Shown: in pieces, positions 27,215 to 37,047 of the stretch
Numbering within the stretch: position 1 is the stretch's first letter
Layout of the letters: the number at the start of each line of letters is the position of its first letter
Assembly (NCBI RefSeq): GCF_000482785.1
Contig: NZ_AXWS01000008.1
Span: 186,001-250,000 of the forward strand
DNA: 64,000 nt
Reading direction: 5' to 3'
From: Derxia gummosa DSM 723
GTDB taxonomy: Bacteria; Pseudomonadota; Gammaproteobacteria; Burkholderiales; Burkholderiaceae_E
Position numbers and translations under genes: made by a program
Notes under the pieces: model-generated
Seen by the model: only the letters and a program-made list of their open reading frames with translations
Database searches by the model: none
Told to the model about the DNA's origin: nothing

Positions 27215-27499
27215 ATGAAGTTCATTCTTTCCGGCCTCAATGCCGACGCGGCGGAAGAGGGCATCCGCGGCGGCCTCGCGCGCTACTTCAGCGTGACCGG
27301 AGTCAGCCTGGTGCGCGAGGGCAATGCCGACGAGCCCTGGGCCGTCGTCGAATGCGCCGACAGCTACGAGCACGTGTGGAACGTGATCAACCGGCTCCAG
27401 GGCGTGTACCACCGCGGCAAGGCGCTGCGCTTCTACATCCCCGCGCACCAGTCGCACGACCACGTCTTCGAGGGCGGCGAGCGGCTCGATCTCGACTGA
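27215..27499 (+). CDS. Small RRM-like protein of unknown function
   Basis: 94 residues. The order strand (KFILSGL), helix, strand (GVSLVREG), strand (WAVVECAD), helix (YEHVWNVINRLQG), strand (KALRFYIP) is that of an RNA-recognition-motif fold, with KFILSGL at the RNP2 position and WAVVECAD at the RNP1 position. Aromatics expected for RNA stacking are only partly present. The tail is HQSHDHVFEGGERLDLD. It lies 14 bases after fabI, so it is probably the last gene of the DUF3141-fabI operon. The fold call is my own reading and has not been checked by a search. Confidence 0.65.
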   Translation: MKFILSGLNADAAEEGIRGGLARYFSVTGVSLVREGNADEPWAVVECADSYEHVWNVINRLQGVYHRGKALRFYIPAHQSHDHVFEGGERLDLD

Positions 27500-27527
27500 G
27501 CCGCGCGCCCGATCCGGTTCGTCGGGT

Positions 27528-30065
27528 TCAGTCGTCGAACCGGATGAACTCCTCCAGCGACTGCCGTTCGCGTTCGCGCTTGCGCGCCGGCTCGCGGCGC
27601 CGCTGGCCAGGCGCGGCCGCCGTCCGGGCCGGCTGCGTGGCGGACTGGGCCGTGATGCGCGCGGCCTTCGGCGCCGGCGCGGGCGTCTGGTGCCCGGTCT
27701 TGAAGAAGGTCATGAGCGCCTGCAGCTGCTCGGCCTGGCTGCTCAGTTCCTCGGCGGTGGCGGCCAGTTCCTCGGCCGCGCCCGAATTGGACTGGGTCAG
27801 GTCCGACAGCTGGCTGACCGCCGAATTGATCTGCCCGATGCCGCTCGACTGCTCGTGCGAGGCCGCCGCGATCTCCTGCACCAGATCGGAGGCCTTGGTG
27901 ATCGACGGCACGATGGTGTCGAGCAGGGTGCCGGCGCGCTCGGCCAGCGACACGCTGCCCTTGGCCACCTCGCCGATCTCCTGCGCCGCCTCCTGGCTGC
28001 GCTCGGCCAGCTTGCGCACCTCGGCCGCCACCACGGCGAAGCCCTTGCCGTGCTCGCCCGCGCGCGCCGCCTCGATCGCCGCGTTGAGCGCGAGCAGGTT
28101 GGTCTGGTAGGCGATGTCGTCGACGATGCCGATGCGGTCGGCGATGGTCTTCATCGCCTGCACCGTCTCGCGCACCGCGCTGCCGCCCTGGCCGGCCTCG
28201 GTCGCGGCCTTGCCCGACATGCTCTTGGTGATCTGCGCGTTCTCGGCGTTCTGCTGCACCGAGGCGGCCATCTGCTCGATCGAGGCCGAGGTCTGCTCGA
28301 CGCTCGCGGCCTGTTCGCAGGAGGCCTGGCTCAGGCCCTGCGCGGTCGCGCTCACCTGTTCCGAGGCGCTGGCCAGTTCGCGCGCGCTCGCGTTCACGTC
28401 GCTCACCACCTCGGCCAGCTTGGTCACGGTGCCGTTGACGCTGTCGCACAGCGCCCGGAGCTGGCCGCGCGATTCGGCGCGCGCGGTCTGGGTCAGGTCG
28501 CCACCGGCCATCGCCTCCATCACGCGCGCCACCTCGTTGACCGGCACGAGGATGGTGTCGAGCGTTTCGTTGATGCCCGCGACGATGCGGCGGAAATCGC
28601 CGTGATGCACGGACGCGTCGGCGCGCGCGTCGAGCCGACCCTCGCGCGCCGCCTCGACCAGCAGCGCGGTGTCGGCGATGAGCGCGCGCAGGTTGCCGCG
28701 CACCTGCTCGATGGTGTCGTTGATGAAGGCCTTCTTGCCCGGGAAGGCGTCGAGCGGCGCGTCGAAGTTGCCGCGTCCGAATTCGGCGATGCAGGCCATC
28801 GCCTTCTTCTTGACCGCGATGTGGCCGGCGACCATCCCGTTGATGCCCTCGGCCATGCCGCCGAAATCGCCCTCGAAGCGGCCGGCGTCGATGACCACGT
28901 CGATGTCGCCCCGGTCGTGCTCGGCCGACATGCGGTTCATCTCGCGGATCAGGCCGGTGAGGTTGGCGCGCACGCGCTCGATGGTGTCGTTGATGAAGGC
29001 CTTCTTGCCGGGAAAGGCTTCGAGCGGCGCGTCGAAGTTGCCGCGTCCGAATTCGGCGATGCAGGCCATCGCCTTCTTCTTGACCGCGATGTGGCCGGCG
29101 ACCATCACGTTGATGCCCTGGGCCATGGCGCCGAAGTCGCCCTCGAAGCGGCTGGCGTCGATGGTCACGTCGATGTCGCCCCGGTCATGCTCGGCCGACA
29201 TGCGGTTCATCGCGTCGATCAGCGCCGACAGGTGCTGGCGCAGCTGGTCGATCTCCTGCTGCATCGTGCCGTACAGGCCGGGCAGGGTCGCGCCGGCCGC
29301 GCCGTGCAGACGGCCCCGGGCGATGTCCTGCACCTGGCCATCCAGCCGCGCGAGCGCGCCGCCGGCATGCTCCATGAAGCGGTTGACCCTTTCGGCCAGC
29401 AGCACGGCCAGTGCCGGCGCGCCCTCGACCGGCGTGGCGCGCGGCGCGAAGTTGCCGTCGCTCGCGGCATCGAGCACGGCGGCGAGATCGGCGCCGGCCC
29501 TGAGTTCGGCGCCGCGATCGATCCATTCCACCGCCGTCCCGAGCCGGCGGCCGTCGGCGGCCAGCACCGGCGCCACCACGAGGTCGTACACCTGCTCGCC
29601 GAGGCGGATGCGGCTGGTCTCGCCCGAGCCCAGGTCCATCAGCGCGCGCGCCTGGCCGTCGAGCCGGCGATGCAGCGGCTCGAAGGGCTGGCCCGCGAGC
29701 GCGAGCGCGCTGAACTGCGGCAGTGCGCGGCGGATGTCGGATTCGGCGGCGGCGAGCAGGGCGCCAAGCGCGCGGCTGACGCTGACGATGCGGCCGTCGG
29801 CATCGACCACCATGCTGCGGCCCGTTCCCTGGTCGAGCGAGCGCACCAGGCGGTCGGCGGCCTCGGCGGCCGCGTTGGCGCGCGTGATGGCGCCCGACAG
29901 ATGCACGGCGAGCCCGCCCGCGGCGATGACCACTCCGCCGAGGCAGGCCAGTGCCGCGAGCGGCGGCGCGCCAGCGAGGCCAAGGGAGATCGCGGCGATC
30001 GCCAGCAGGATCACGATCGCGGAGCCGGTCAGGGCGGGAGCGTGGCGGAGGGGCGGTGGGCTCAT
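27528..30065 (-). CDS. Methyl-accepting chemotaxis protein with internal repeats
   Basis: 845 residues. Two hydrophobic helices at about residues 11-57 are separated by only a short turn, so there is no periplasmic sensor. A PAS-like segment follows (about 75-190), then two nearly identical 90-residue blocks (about 273-452) of poly-HAMP character containing [15 protein letters not shown] and NFDAP. The C-terminal signalling domain has the usual hairpin tip ([44 protein letters not shown]). ATG 30065 is chosen because the membrane helices begin soon after it. No C-terminal NWETF-type CheR tether is seen; the tail is [10 protein letters not shown]. Confidence 0.9.
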   Translation of the reverse strand: MSPPPLRHAPALTGSAIVILLAIAAISLGLAGAPPLAALACLGGVVIAAGGLAVHLSGAITRANAAAEAADRLVRSLDQGTGRSMVVDADGRIVSVSRALGALLAAAESDIRRALPQFSALALAGQPFEPLHRRLDGQARALMDLGSGETSRIRLGEQVYDLVVAPVLAADGRRLGTAVEWIDRGAELRAGADLAAVLDAASDGNFAPRATPVEGAPALAVLLAERVNRFMEHAGGALARLDGQVQDIARGRLHGAAGATLPGLYGTMQQEIDQLRQHLSALIDAMNRMSAEHDRGDIDVTIDASRFEGDFGAMAQGINVMVAGHIAVKKKAMACIAEFGRGNFDAPLEAFPGKKAFINDTIERVRANLTGLIREMNRMSAEHDRGDIDVVIDAGRFEGDFGGMAEGINGMVAGHIAVKKKAMACIAEFGRGNFDAPLDAFPGKKAFINDTIEQVRGNLRALIADTALLVEAAREGRLDARADASVHHGDFRRIVAGINETLDTILVPVNEVARVMEAMAGGDLTQTARAESRGQLRALCDSVNGTVTKLAEVVSDVNASARELASASEQVSATAQGLSQASCEQAASVEQTSASIEQMAASVQQNAENAQITKSMSGKAATEAGQGGSAVRETVQAMKTIADRIGIVDDIAYQTNLLALNAAIEAARAGEHGKGFAVVAAEVRKLAERSQEAAQEIGEVAKGSVSLAERAGTLLDTIVPSITKASDLVQEIAAASHEQSSGIGQINSAVSQLSDLTQSNSGAAEELAATAEELSSQAEQLQALMTFFKTGHQTPAPAPKAARITAQSATQPARTAAAPGQRRREPARKRERERQSLEEFIRFDD
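28711..29250. repeat. Two tandem 270-bp repeats inside the chemoreceptor gene
   Basis: Units 28711-28980 and 28981-29250 are exactly 270 bases (90 codons) apart and almost identical over their first 230 bases, for example both contain the same run around CCGCGTCCGAATTCGGCGAT. The small differences are mainly codon changes (Asp/Glu, Gly/Ala, Met/Val). The pattern indicates a recent in-frame duplication or ongoing gene conversion of a HAMP-like module. Confidence 0.9.
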
Positions 30066-30406
30066 TGGGTGCCTTCTTCCATTCGGATCAAGGAGCGACA
30101 CCCTGCTGACCAGGGGCGTCGTGTCGGGTGCGTGTGCGAGCACTAACCCTAGCGAGCCCGAGGTCTTGCAAAGCCGGAAGGAAGGGGAGTTTGACCACCC
30201 AGATCGATGCCGAACGATCGTGGCCGGGGCGGCCTCCGCGTTGGCACGCGGGTGCGGCGGGCGTGAGCGGCGGGCGATTCCGCGCAGCGGTGAAAGCTGA
30301 TGAAAAGCCGTTTCGCGCGGTGGCGGCCGGGCGGCACGCCGGGGGCGGCCAGCCTGAACATGCCGGCTTCCGCATCCCCGTGGCGGCCCGGCGCCCAATC
30401 GGCGGC
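30066..30406. other. Intergenic region upstream of the chemoreceptor
   Basis: About 340 bases between the end of the ETF-QO gene and the chemoreceptor start, both on the minus strand. It should contain the ETF-QO terminator and the chemoreceptor promoter. I see no convincing gene, no flagellar sigma-28 motif and no strong hairpin with a T-run. Confidence 0.4.
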
Positions 30407-32083
30407 TCACATGCCCGCGTACTGCGGCCCACCGCCCTCCGGCGCCGTCCAGGTGATGTTCTGGCCGGGATCCTTGATGTCGCAGGTCTTGCAGTGCAGG
30501 CAGTTCTGGGCGTTGATCTGGAGCCGGTCGCCGCCGTCGGCCTCCTTCATGAACTCGTACACGCCGGCCGGGCAGTAGCGCGCCTCGGGCCCGCCGAACA
30601 CCGCGAGGTTGACGCTGACCGCCGCGCCGGGCCGCGCGAGGCGCAGGTGGCAGGGCTGGTCTTCCTCGTGGTTGGTGTTGCTCGCGAACACCGACGACAG
30701 CCGGTCGAAGCTGAGCTTTCCGTCGGGCTTGGGATAGCTGATGGGCGCGAAGGCCGTCGCCGGCCTGAGCCGCGTGTGGTCGGCCTCGGTGCGGTGGATG
30801 GTCCACGGCGGCGACTGCACGCCGAGCCGGGGTAGCAGCCATTGCTCGATGCCGGTCATCACCGTCGCCACGGCGCGGCCCTTCTTGAACCATTGCTTGA
30901 AGTTGCGCGCGCGGTGCAGCTCGGCATGCAGCCAGCTCTGCTCGAAGGCTTGCGGATAGGCCGCGAGTTCATCGTTGGCGCGTTCGGCCGCGAGCGCGTC
31001 GAAGGCCGCGTCGGCGGCGAGCATGCCGCTCTTGATCGCCGCATGGCTGCCCTTGATGCGGCTCGCGTTCAGGAAGCCCGCGTCGCAGCCGACCAGCACG
31101 CCGCCCGGGAAGGCGAGCTTGGGCAGGCTCAGCAGCCCGCCGGCGGTGATGGCGCGCGCGCCATAGCTCAGGCGCCGGCCGCCCTCGAAGAAGCCGCGGA
31201 TCGCCGGATGCGTCTTGAAGCGCTGGAACTCCTCGAAGGGGCTGAGCCAGGGGTTCTCGTAATCGAGGCCGACCACGAAGCCGACCATCACCTTGTTGCC
31301 GCCCGCGTGGTACAGGAAGGAGCCGCCGTAGGTATCGGCATCGAGCGGCCAGCCGGCGGAATGGATGACGAGGCCGGGCTGGTGCTTGCCCGGGTCGATC
31401 TCCCACAGCTCCTTCAGGCCGATGCCGTAGCTCTGCGGATCGCGGCCGTCATCCAGCTTGAACTTCGCGATCACCTGCTTGCCGAGCTGGCCGCGCGCGC
31501 CCTCGGCAAACACGGTGTACTTGGCGCGCAGTTCCATGCCGAGCTGGAAGTCGCCCTTGGGGTTGCCGGCCTTGTCGAGGCCGAGGTTGCCGGTGGCCAC
31601 GCCGCACACCGCGCCCTTGTCGTCGTACAGCACCTCGGTCGCGGCAAAGCCCGGAAAGATCTCGACGCCCAGTTCCTCGGCCTGGCTTGCAAGCCATTGC
31701 ACGACGGCGCCAAGGCTGACGATGTAGTTGCCCTCGTTGTGGAAGCAGTCGGGCAGCAGCGGCGGCTGCTTGGCGTTCGTCTCGTCGAGGAAGAGGAAGC
31801 GGTCTTCCGTCACCGGCTGGTCGAGCGGGGCGCCGCGTTCCTTCCAGTCGGGGATCAGTTCGGTCAGCGCCTTCGGGTCCATGATCGCGCCCGACAGGAT
31901 GTGGGCGCCCGGCTCGGCGCCCTTCTCCAGCACCACGACCGAAAGGTCGCCGCCGGCCTCGGCGGCGCGCTGCTTGAGGCGGATCGCGGTGGCGAGGCCG
32001 GCCGGACCGGCGCCGACGATGACGACGTCGTAGTCCATCGATTCGCGGGGGCCGTGTTCGGCGATGAGCTGGGCGGTGTCCAT
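30407..32083 (-). CDS. Electron-transfer flavoprotein:ubiquinone oxidoreductase
   Basis: 558-residue membrane-associated FAD/4Fe-4S protein that passes electrons from reduced ETF to ubiquinone. FAD site [20 protein letters not shown] at about residues 19-38, the GGSFLYH and GCDAGFLN blocks, and the C-terminal cluster region CPAGVYEF ... [13 protein letters not shown] with four cysteines. ATG 32083 is the start that gives normal length; the frame remains open far upstream without similarity. It lies in the same orientation as etfA, etfB and a sarcosine-oxidase-like flavoenzyme, which completes a dehydrogenase-to-quinone route. Confidence 0.94.
   Translation of the reverse strand: MDTAQLIAEHGPRESMDYDVVIVGAGPAGLATAIRLKQRAAEAGGDLSVVVLEKGAEPGAHILSGAIMDPKALTELIPDWKERGAPLDQPVTEDRFLFLDETNAKQPPLLPDCFHNEGNYIVSLGAVVQWLASQAEELGVEIFPGFAATEVLYDDKGAVCGVATGNLGLDKAGNPKGDFQLGMELRAKYTVFAEGARGQLGKQVIAKFKLDDGRDPQSYGIGLKELWEIDPGKHQPGLVIHSAGWPLDADTYGGSFLYHAGGNKVMVGFVVGLDYENPWLSPFEEFQRFKTHPAIRGFFEGGRRLSYGARAITAGGLLSLPKLAFPGGVLVGCDAGFLNASRIKGSHAAIKSGMLAADAAFDALAAERANDELAAYPQAFEQSWLHAELHRARNFKQWFKKGRAVATVMTGIEQWLLPRLGVQSPPWTIHRTEADHTRLRPATAFAPISYPKPDGKLSFDRLSSVFASNTNHEEDQPCHLRLARPGAAVSVNLAVFGGPEARYCPAGVYEFMKEADGGDRLQINAQNCLHCKTCDIKDPGQNITWTAPEGGGPQYAGM
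31688..31701. repeat. Dispersed palindrome copy (in the ETF-QO gene)
   Basis: TGCAAGCCATTGCA, perfect arms; on the coding (minus) strand it reads GTG-CAA-TGG-CTT-GCA. Confidence 0.8.
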
Positions 32084-32283
32084 GGTGTTGGGTTCGGTGC
32101 AGGAAAACGCGGGCGCAGGGCGCCCTGGCCGCCGGTTGGCCGGCGGATCGGGTTCAGGTTCGGATTCGGCTTGCGGGCGCTTGCCCGGCGGGCTTGCGAT
32201 CGGCCGGCGGAAGGCGCCGGCCCGGTGTGCCGCGCGGCGGCACGGCCCGCTGGCGACCGGCGCGGCCGGCCGCCGGAGGGAGG

Positions 32284-32907
32284 TCAGGCGGCGTCGATGC
32301 GCACCGTGACGAGCACCGCGCCGGGCGCCGTCGGTACCAGCAGCACGCGCTCGGCCTGGGCCGGGATCACGAGGCCGCAGCCGACGGTGAGCGGCGCGTG
32401 CAGCGCGTCGTCGCCCTGCCAGTGGCCGTCGATCGCATGCACGACCCAGGTGCTGCCGGGCACCGAGGCGAAGGCGTGGTCGCGCAGGATCTGCACGCGC
32501 GCCTTGGTCACGTCGCGCCGGGTGATGACGTTGAACAGCCGCGCCGGGCCGCTGCCGAGCCGGCCGTCGATCGGCATCTCGCCCGGATAGGCGCCGGTGT
32601 CGCCGGGCTTGTTGAAGCGCAGCGAGGTGCCGGGCGCCGACAGGTGCAGGCCATGCCCCATCACCAGCACCGACTCGCGGTCCATGCCCTCGAAGACGGA
32701 GAACGGGCCGTCCTCGTGGATGTCGGCGATGCTCACGCGCCAGTCCGGCTCGCCCTCGACCACGGGCCAGAGCGGCGCGCCGACGATGCCGGCGGCGACA
32801 GTGCGCGTGATGCCGCGGTTGTTGCGCCACGGTTCCTCGCGCAGATCGGCGAGGTCGTAGCGCTGCGGACGGTCAAGTGCGGGCGGAACGGGAGGCATCG
32901 TGGTCAT
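32284..32907 (-). CDS. HutD/Ves-family cupin-fold protein
   Basis: 207 residues. REEPWRNNRGITRTVA near residue 22 corresponds to the HutD opening (usually PWKNGGGxT). WRVSIADIHEDGPFSVFEG and the FDV-like LFNVITRRD block follow. The Lys-Asn-Gly-Gly-Gly core is changed to Arg-Asn-Asn-Arg-Gly, which may alter the site. HutD proteins accompany histidine-utilisation genes and are thought to be regulatory or housekeeping bicupins with no proven reaction. Here it sits between ETF-QO and etfA, an unusual place. An N-formylglutamate amidohydrolase gene is 23 kb away. Confidence 0.8.
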   Translation of the reverse strand: MTTMPPVPPALDRPQRYDLADLREEPWRNNRGITRTVAAGIVGAPLWPVVEGEPDWRVSIADIHEDGPFSVFEGMDRESVLVMGHGLHLSAPGTSLRFNKPGDTGAYPGEMPIDGRLGSGPARLFNVITRRDVTKARVQILRDHAFASVPGSTWVVHAIDGHWQGDDALHAPLTVGCGLVIPAQAERVLLVPTAPGAVLVTVRIDAA

Positions 32908-32998
32908 GGCGTCGAACTTTCTTCACTGATGGAGGGAAAGACACCACCGCGGGCGGGCGGCAAGGCGGTGAGCCAATGCACGCCCCATGCCCGGGCAC

Positions 32999-33943
32999 TC
33001 AGGCTGCGATGGACGGCAGCTCCGAGGCGAGACGCGGCAGCACCTCGAAGATATCGCCAACCAGACCGATGTCGGCGATCTGGAAGATGGGCGCGTCCGG
33101 GTCCTTGTTGACCGCGACGATCACGCGCGCGTCCTTGATGCCGGCCACATGCTGGATGGCGCCCGAGATGCCGAAGGCGAGATACACGTCCGGCGCGACC
33201 GTCTTGCCGGTCTGGCCGACCTGGATCGCATTGGGCGCGAAGCCCGCGTCCACCGCCGCGCGCGAGGCGCCGACGGCACCGTTCACACGGTCGGCCACGG
33301 CCTCGACCAGCTTCATGTGCTCGGCCGAGCCGACGCCACGGCCGCCGGCCGCGACGATGCGGGCGCGGGTGAGGTCGGGGCGGTCGCCGCCGGCCACTTC
33401 ACGGCCGACGAGCTTCGCGCGCTTCGGCGCGACGGTTGCCGCGAGCGGCTCGACGGTCACGGCGGCGTCGGTCGTGCCGGCCGGCGCAAAGGCCGACGGG
33501 CGCACCGTGATGAACAGCCTGTCCTGAACTGGAGCAACTTCGGCCACGACACCACCCGCGTACATCGGGCGGATGAAGCGGTCGGCAGCCGGGATGGCGG
33601 TGACGTCGGCGAGAAAGCCGGCATCGGCCAGCACGGCGGCGCGGGGCAGGGCGGCGCGGGCCAGCATGTCGTGACGCGCGACGACCACGCGGTACTCGGC
33701 GCCGATGGCGACGAGCTGGGCGGCGAGGTCTTCGGCGAGCACGGTGGCGCAGGCGTCGGCATCGACGGCGCGCACGCGGCTCACGCCGTCGAGTGCTGCG
33801 GCCTGGCCGGCGACGGCGGCGATGCCGCTGCCGATCACGAGCACGTCGATGGGCGCGCCGAGCTGGCGCGCGGCGGTGACGAGGCGGGCGGTCGCGTCGT
33901 CGAGGTTCTTGCCGTCATGGGCGGCGAGGACGAGGGTCTTCAT
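32999..33943 (-). CDS. etfA: Electron-transfer flavoprotein alpha subunit
   Basis: 314 residues. Begins MKTLVLAAHDGKNLDDATARLVTAA. The C-terminal FAD domain carries the family block VGQTGKTVAPDVYLAFGISGAIQHVAGIKDA and the terminal VAVNKDPDAPIFQIADIGLVGD. With EtfB it forms the soluble electron carrier between flavin dehydrogenases and ETF-QO. 15 bases separate it from etfB. Length and all FAD-contact blocks are normal. Confidence 0.96.
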   Translation of the reverse strand: MKTLVLAAHDGKNLDDATARLVTAARQLGAPIDVLVIGSGIAAVAGQAAALDGVSRVRAVDADACATVLAEDLAAQLVAIGAEYRVVVARHDMLARAALPRAAVLADAGFLADVTAIPAADRFIRPMYAGGVVAEVAPVQDRLFITVRPSAFAPAGTTDAAVTVEPLAATVAPKRAKLVGREVAGGDRPDLTRARIVAAGGRGVGSAEHMKLVEAVADRVNGAVGASRAAVDAGFAPNAIQVGQTGKTVAPDVYLAFGISGAIQHVAGIKDARVIVAVNKDPDAPIFQIADIGLVGDIFEVLPRLASELPSIAA

Positions 33944-33958
33944 GCGGAGGGCTCCGGA

Positions 33959-34714
33959 TCAGGCGGCGCGCAGCGCGGGCAGTTCGCGCAGGCGGGCGAT
34001 GAGTTCGTCGGTGCTGGCGACGCGCACGCCGGGCTGGCGCGCGGCCGGTTCGCTCACGCGCACCACGTCGCTGCGCACGGCGGCGCTGCCGCCGAGGTCG
34101 CTCGCGATGAGCGCGGCGATCGGGGCCTTCTTGGCCTTCATCATCGCGGGCAGGGTGATGTTGCGCGGGTCGCAGAGGCGCAGATCGACGCTGAGCACGG
34201 CGGGCAGTTCAAGCTCGAAGCGGTCGATGCCGGCATCGCCGTCGCAGCTCACCTTCGCGCTGCCGCCGTCGATGGCGAGGCCGTTGACCGACACCGCCTG
34301 CGGCCAGCCGAGCAGGCCGGCGAGCATCGGGCCGGTGCTGCCGAGGTCGTCGTCGATCGCCTGCTTGCCGCAGAGCACGAGGTCGGCGGCTTCGCGCTCG
34401 ACGATGGCCTTGAGCAGCCTGGCTTCGGCGACCGGATCGGGATTGCCGTCGGTCTCGACGCGGATCGCCGCGTCGGCGCCGAGCGCGATCGCATTGCGCA
34501 GCACGTCGGCGACGACGGCCGGGCCGAAGGCGACGACCGTCACCTTCTTGGCGATGCCCTGTTCGCGCAGGCGCACCGCCTGTTCGACCGCGACTTCATC
34601 GAAGGGGTTGGCCGACATCTTGACGCCGGCGGTCTCGACGCCCGAGCCGTCGCTCTTGCAGCGCACCTTGACGTTGTAGTCGATGACCCGCTTGACGGGG
34701 ACGAGGATGTGCAT
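33959..34714 (-). CDS. etfB: Electron-transfer flavoprotein beta subunit
   Basis: 251 residues. N-terminal MHILVPVKRVIDYNVKVR, the AMP/flavin-side block NPFDEVAVEQAVRLRE, and DLVLCGKQAIDDD are typical of EtfB. The ribosome site GGAG lies 6 bases before ATG 34714. It is 24 bases downstream of the FAD-dependent oxidoreductase gene and 15 bases upstream of etfA, so oxidoreductase, etfB and etfA are very likely one transcript. Confidence 0.96.
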   Translation of the reverse strand: MHILVPVKRVIDYNVKVRCKSDGSGVETAGVKMSANPFDEVAVEQAVRLREQGIAKKVTVVAFGPAVVADVLRNAIALGADAAIRVETDGNPDPVAEARLLKAIVEREAADLVLCGKQAIDDDLGSTGPMLAGLLGWPQAVSVNGLAIDGGSAKVSCDGDAGIDRFELELPAVLSVDLRLCDPRNITLPAMMKAKKAPIAALIASDLGGSAAVRSDVVRVSEPAARQPGVRVASTDELIARLRELPALRAA

Positions 34715-34738
34715 GGAAGTCTCCGTTGAAATGCAGGT

Positions 34739-35923
34739 TTAGCTGACCGCGCCCGAGCCGTACTTGCCCGTGAGCAGGTTGCCGGTGCGGAAGCGTTCGT
34801 GCGCATAGGGGTCGAGCGAGACGTCGGTCGGCAGGCCGAGCGCGCATTGCGCGAGGATCAGGCCCACGCCCGGCGACAGCTTGAAGCCGTGACCCGAGAA
34901 GCCGTAGCCCACCACCAGACCCTCGATGCCGTTGAGGCGGCCGAGCACCGGGTTCCAGTCGGGCGTCACGTCGTACACGCCGGTCCACGACGAGGCAAGG
35001 CCGGCGGTCTCGTAGGCCGGGAAGCGCTCGGCCACCTGGGCACCGATCTCCAGGATGTAGTCCATGTCGATGTCGCCCTGGTCGTTGTTCGGCTCGGGCA
35101 GGGTCTCGCCGGTGATGCCTTCGCTCACCAGCATCTGGCTGCCGCCGTAGCTGCGGCAGTACAGCATCCCGTGCGAGCCGAGGTCCTTGTAGACCGGCAT
35201 CTGGAAGGTGTACTTGGCGTCGCATTCGAGCGCGAGCGCGGCATGGCGCTCGGCCTTGACCGGCGTGGGGATGCCGGTCCAGCGCTCGATGTCGCCGGCC
35301 CAGATGTTCTGGGTGCTGATGACGGTGTTGCTGCGGAAGCTGCCGACGGAAGTCTCGACGCCGGTGACCTTGCCGTTGTCGGTCAGCAGCTTCGTGACCT
35401 CGACGCCTTCCATGATCTTCACGCCGAGCTTGCGGGCGGCGCGGGCGAAGGACGTGGCGACGAGATAGGCGTCGGCAAAGCCGGCTTCGGGTTCGTAGCC
35501 GATGAGGGCCGCGTCGTCGAAGCGCGCGATCGGCAGCAGTTCGCTGGCCTGGGCGGCGTCGAGGTAGTCGATGCGGATGCCCTTTTCTTCCTGGCCCTTG
35601 AGCGAGGCGCGCAGCGGTTCGAGCTTGGCGCCTTCGGGCGAGGCGATGAGATAGCCGCACTTCACGATGCCGCTGGCGGCGTCTTCGTCGCCGGTGTAGG
35701 CGGCGAGGTCGGTGAAGGCCGTCCACGAGCGGCGGGCGAGTTCGACGTTCTGCGCGATCGAGTAGTGCGTGCGCAGGATGCCGCTCGACTGCGAGGTGGT
35801 GCCGTTGCCGATCTGGGTGCGGTCGAGCACCAGCACGCGCTTCGCGCCAAGGTGGGCGAGGTGCCAGGCAACCGAGCTGCCGATCACGCCGGCGCCGATC
35901 ACGATCGCGTCATAGCTTTCCAT
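34739..35923 (-). CDS. FAD-dependent amine oxidoreductase, sarcosine oxidase beta/dehydrogenase-like
   Basis: 394-residue DAO-superfamily flavoprotein. The dinucleotide site is [20 protein letters not shown] at residues 4-23. The conserved [11 protein letters not shown] replaces the SSGLIR-type loop near the flavin. The [15 protein letters not shown] and [17 protein letters not shown]-terminal blocks resemble the beta subunit of heterotetrameric sarcosine oxidase. No partner subunits (SoxA, SoxG, SoxD) are adjacent. Instead etfB and etfA follow, which suggests an ETF-linked dehydrogenase for a secondary or tertiary amine. Because the window also holds a methylated-amine pathway, sarcosine or another N-methyl compound is a reasonable but unproven substrate. 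Confidence 0.82.
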   Translation of the reverse strand: MESYDAIVIGAGVIGSSVAWHLAHLGAKRVLVLDRTQIGNGTTSQSSGILRTHYSIAQNVELARRSWTAFTDLAAYTGDEDAASGIVKCGYLIASPEGAKLEPLRASLKGQEEKGIRIDYLDAAQASELLPIARFDDAALIGYEPEAGFADAYLVATSFARAARKLGVKIMEGVEVTKLLTDNGKVTGVETSVGSFRSNTVISTQNIWAGDIERWTGIPTPVKAERHAALALECDAKYTFQMPVYKDLGSHGMLYCRSYGGSQMLVSEGITGETLPEPNNDQGDIDMDYILEIGAQVAERFPAYETAGLASSWTGVYDVTPDWNPVLGRLNGIEGLVVGYGFSGHGFKLSPGVGLILAQCALGLPTDVSLDPYAHERFRTGNLLTGKYGSGAVS

Positions 35924-36146
35924 CGATGTCTTTCCGTGGGTGGGTTTTCGATGGAGCGCAGTCTGGAATCGGGGCCGGCCGCCGCCCGACAGCTTCAGTA
36001 ATTCTGACGCTATGTTTTCGAAATCGTGGCCTTGGGCGGTCGCGCGCGGGGGGCTTGCAGGATGCGTCGCAATCCCGGCGCATCGCTTCGGCCAGCCTGC
36101 CGACGCGGCGCCGCGCTTCCTCCGCAAGCCCACCGAGCGAGCCGCC

Positions 36147-36950
36147 ATGAACCAGCCCGTCGATCTCTCCCTCCACGCCGCGATGCCCGACGTGCAGTCG
36201 TCGCGCGACGAGCGCCGCCTCGCCATCGGCCGCGTGGGCGTGAAGGCCATGCGCCATCCCGCCGTCGCGAGCATCGCGGGCGCGCTGCAACCGGTGGTGG
36301 CGACCTGGACGCTCGACGTGGCGCTGCCGGCGGACCAGAAGGGCACGCACATGTCGCGCTTCGTCGCCTGGCTCGACGGCCGGCGCGAACTGCCGCTCGC
36401 GCCCGAGACGCTGCCGCGCGAACTCGACGACATGCTCGCGCTGCTCGACGCCGACGAAGGCCGCTTCGAGGCCGCCTTCACCTTCTTCCTGCGCAAGACC
36501 GCGCCGGTCTCGGGCGTGACCAGCCTGCTCGATTACGAGGCGCGCTGGATCGTCGAGCGCCGCGCCGGCGAGACGCGGCTGTGGGCCGAGGTGCTTGCGC
36601 CGGTCAAGTCGCTCTGCCCCTGCTCGAAGGAGATTTCGGACTACGGCGCGCACAACCAGCGCTCGCACGTCACGATCCGCGCCGAGCTGCTCGCACCCGT
36701 CGAGCTGACCGAACTCGTGCGCTATGCCGAGGAAAGCGCGTCGAGCGAGATCTGGCCGCTGCTCAAGCGCGGCGACGAGAAGTGGATTACCGAGCGCGCC
36801 TACGACAACCCCAAGTTCGTCGAGGACCTCGTGCGCGACGTGGCGCTGCGGCTGAATGCCGACGCGCGGCTCGGCGCGTATCGGGTGGAGGTCGAGAACT
36901 TTGAATCGATCCACAACCACTCGGCCTTCGCCGTGATCGAGCGGGGCTGA
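36147..36950 (+). CDS. folE2: GTP cyclohydrolase FolE2 (type IB)
   Basis: 267 residues. The family opening [21 protein letters not shown] is followed by the metal/active-site block [23 protein letters not shown], which contains the active-site Cys, and [11 protein letters not shown] near the end. It makes 7,8-dihydroneopterin triphosphate, the first step to tetrahydrofolate, without the strict zinc need of FolE. Divergent from the flavin oxidoreductase (223-base gap). Its presence beside enzymes that load one-carbon units on tetrahydrofolate suggests a role in supplying the carrier, though it may be the only GTP cyclohydrolase in the genome. Confidence 0.94.
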   Translation: MNQPVDLSLHAAMPDVQSSRDERRLAIGRVGVKAMRHPAVASIAGALQPVVATWTLDVALPADQKGTHMSRFVAWLDGRRELPLAPETLPRELDDMLALLDADEGRFEAAFTFFLRKTAPVSGVTSLLDYEARWIVERRAGETRLWAEVLAPVKSLCPCSKEISDYGAHNQRSHVTIRAELLAPVELTELVRYAEESASSEIWPLLKRGDEKWITERAYDNPKFVEDLVRDVALRLNADARLGAYRVEVENFESIHNHSAFAVIERG

Positions 36951-37047
36951 GCCTTCCGTCCAGCGTCGCGCGGCGTCGCGCCGTGCGACTTCCGCGCGGC
37001 CCGGCATCGGCCGGGGCCGCTTCGCGCCCATCGCCACGGAGCACCGC

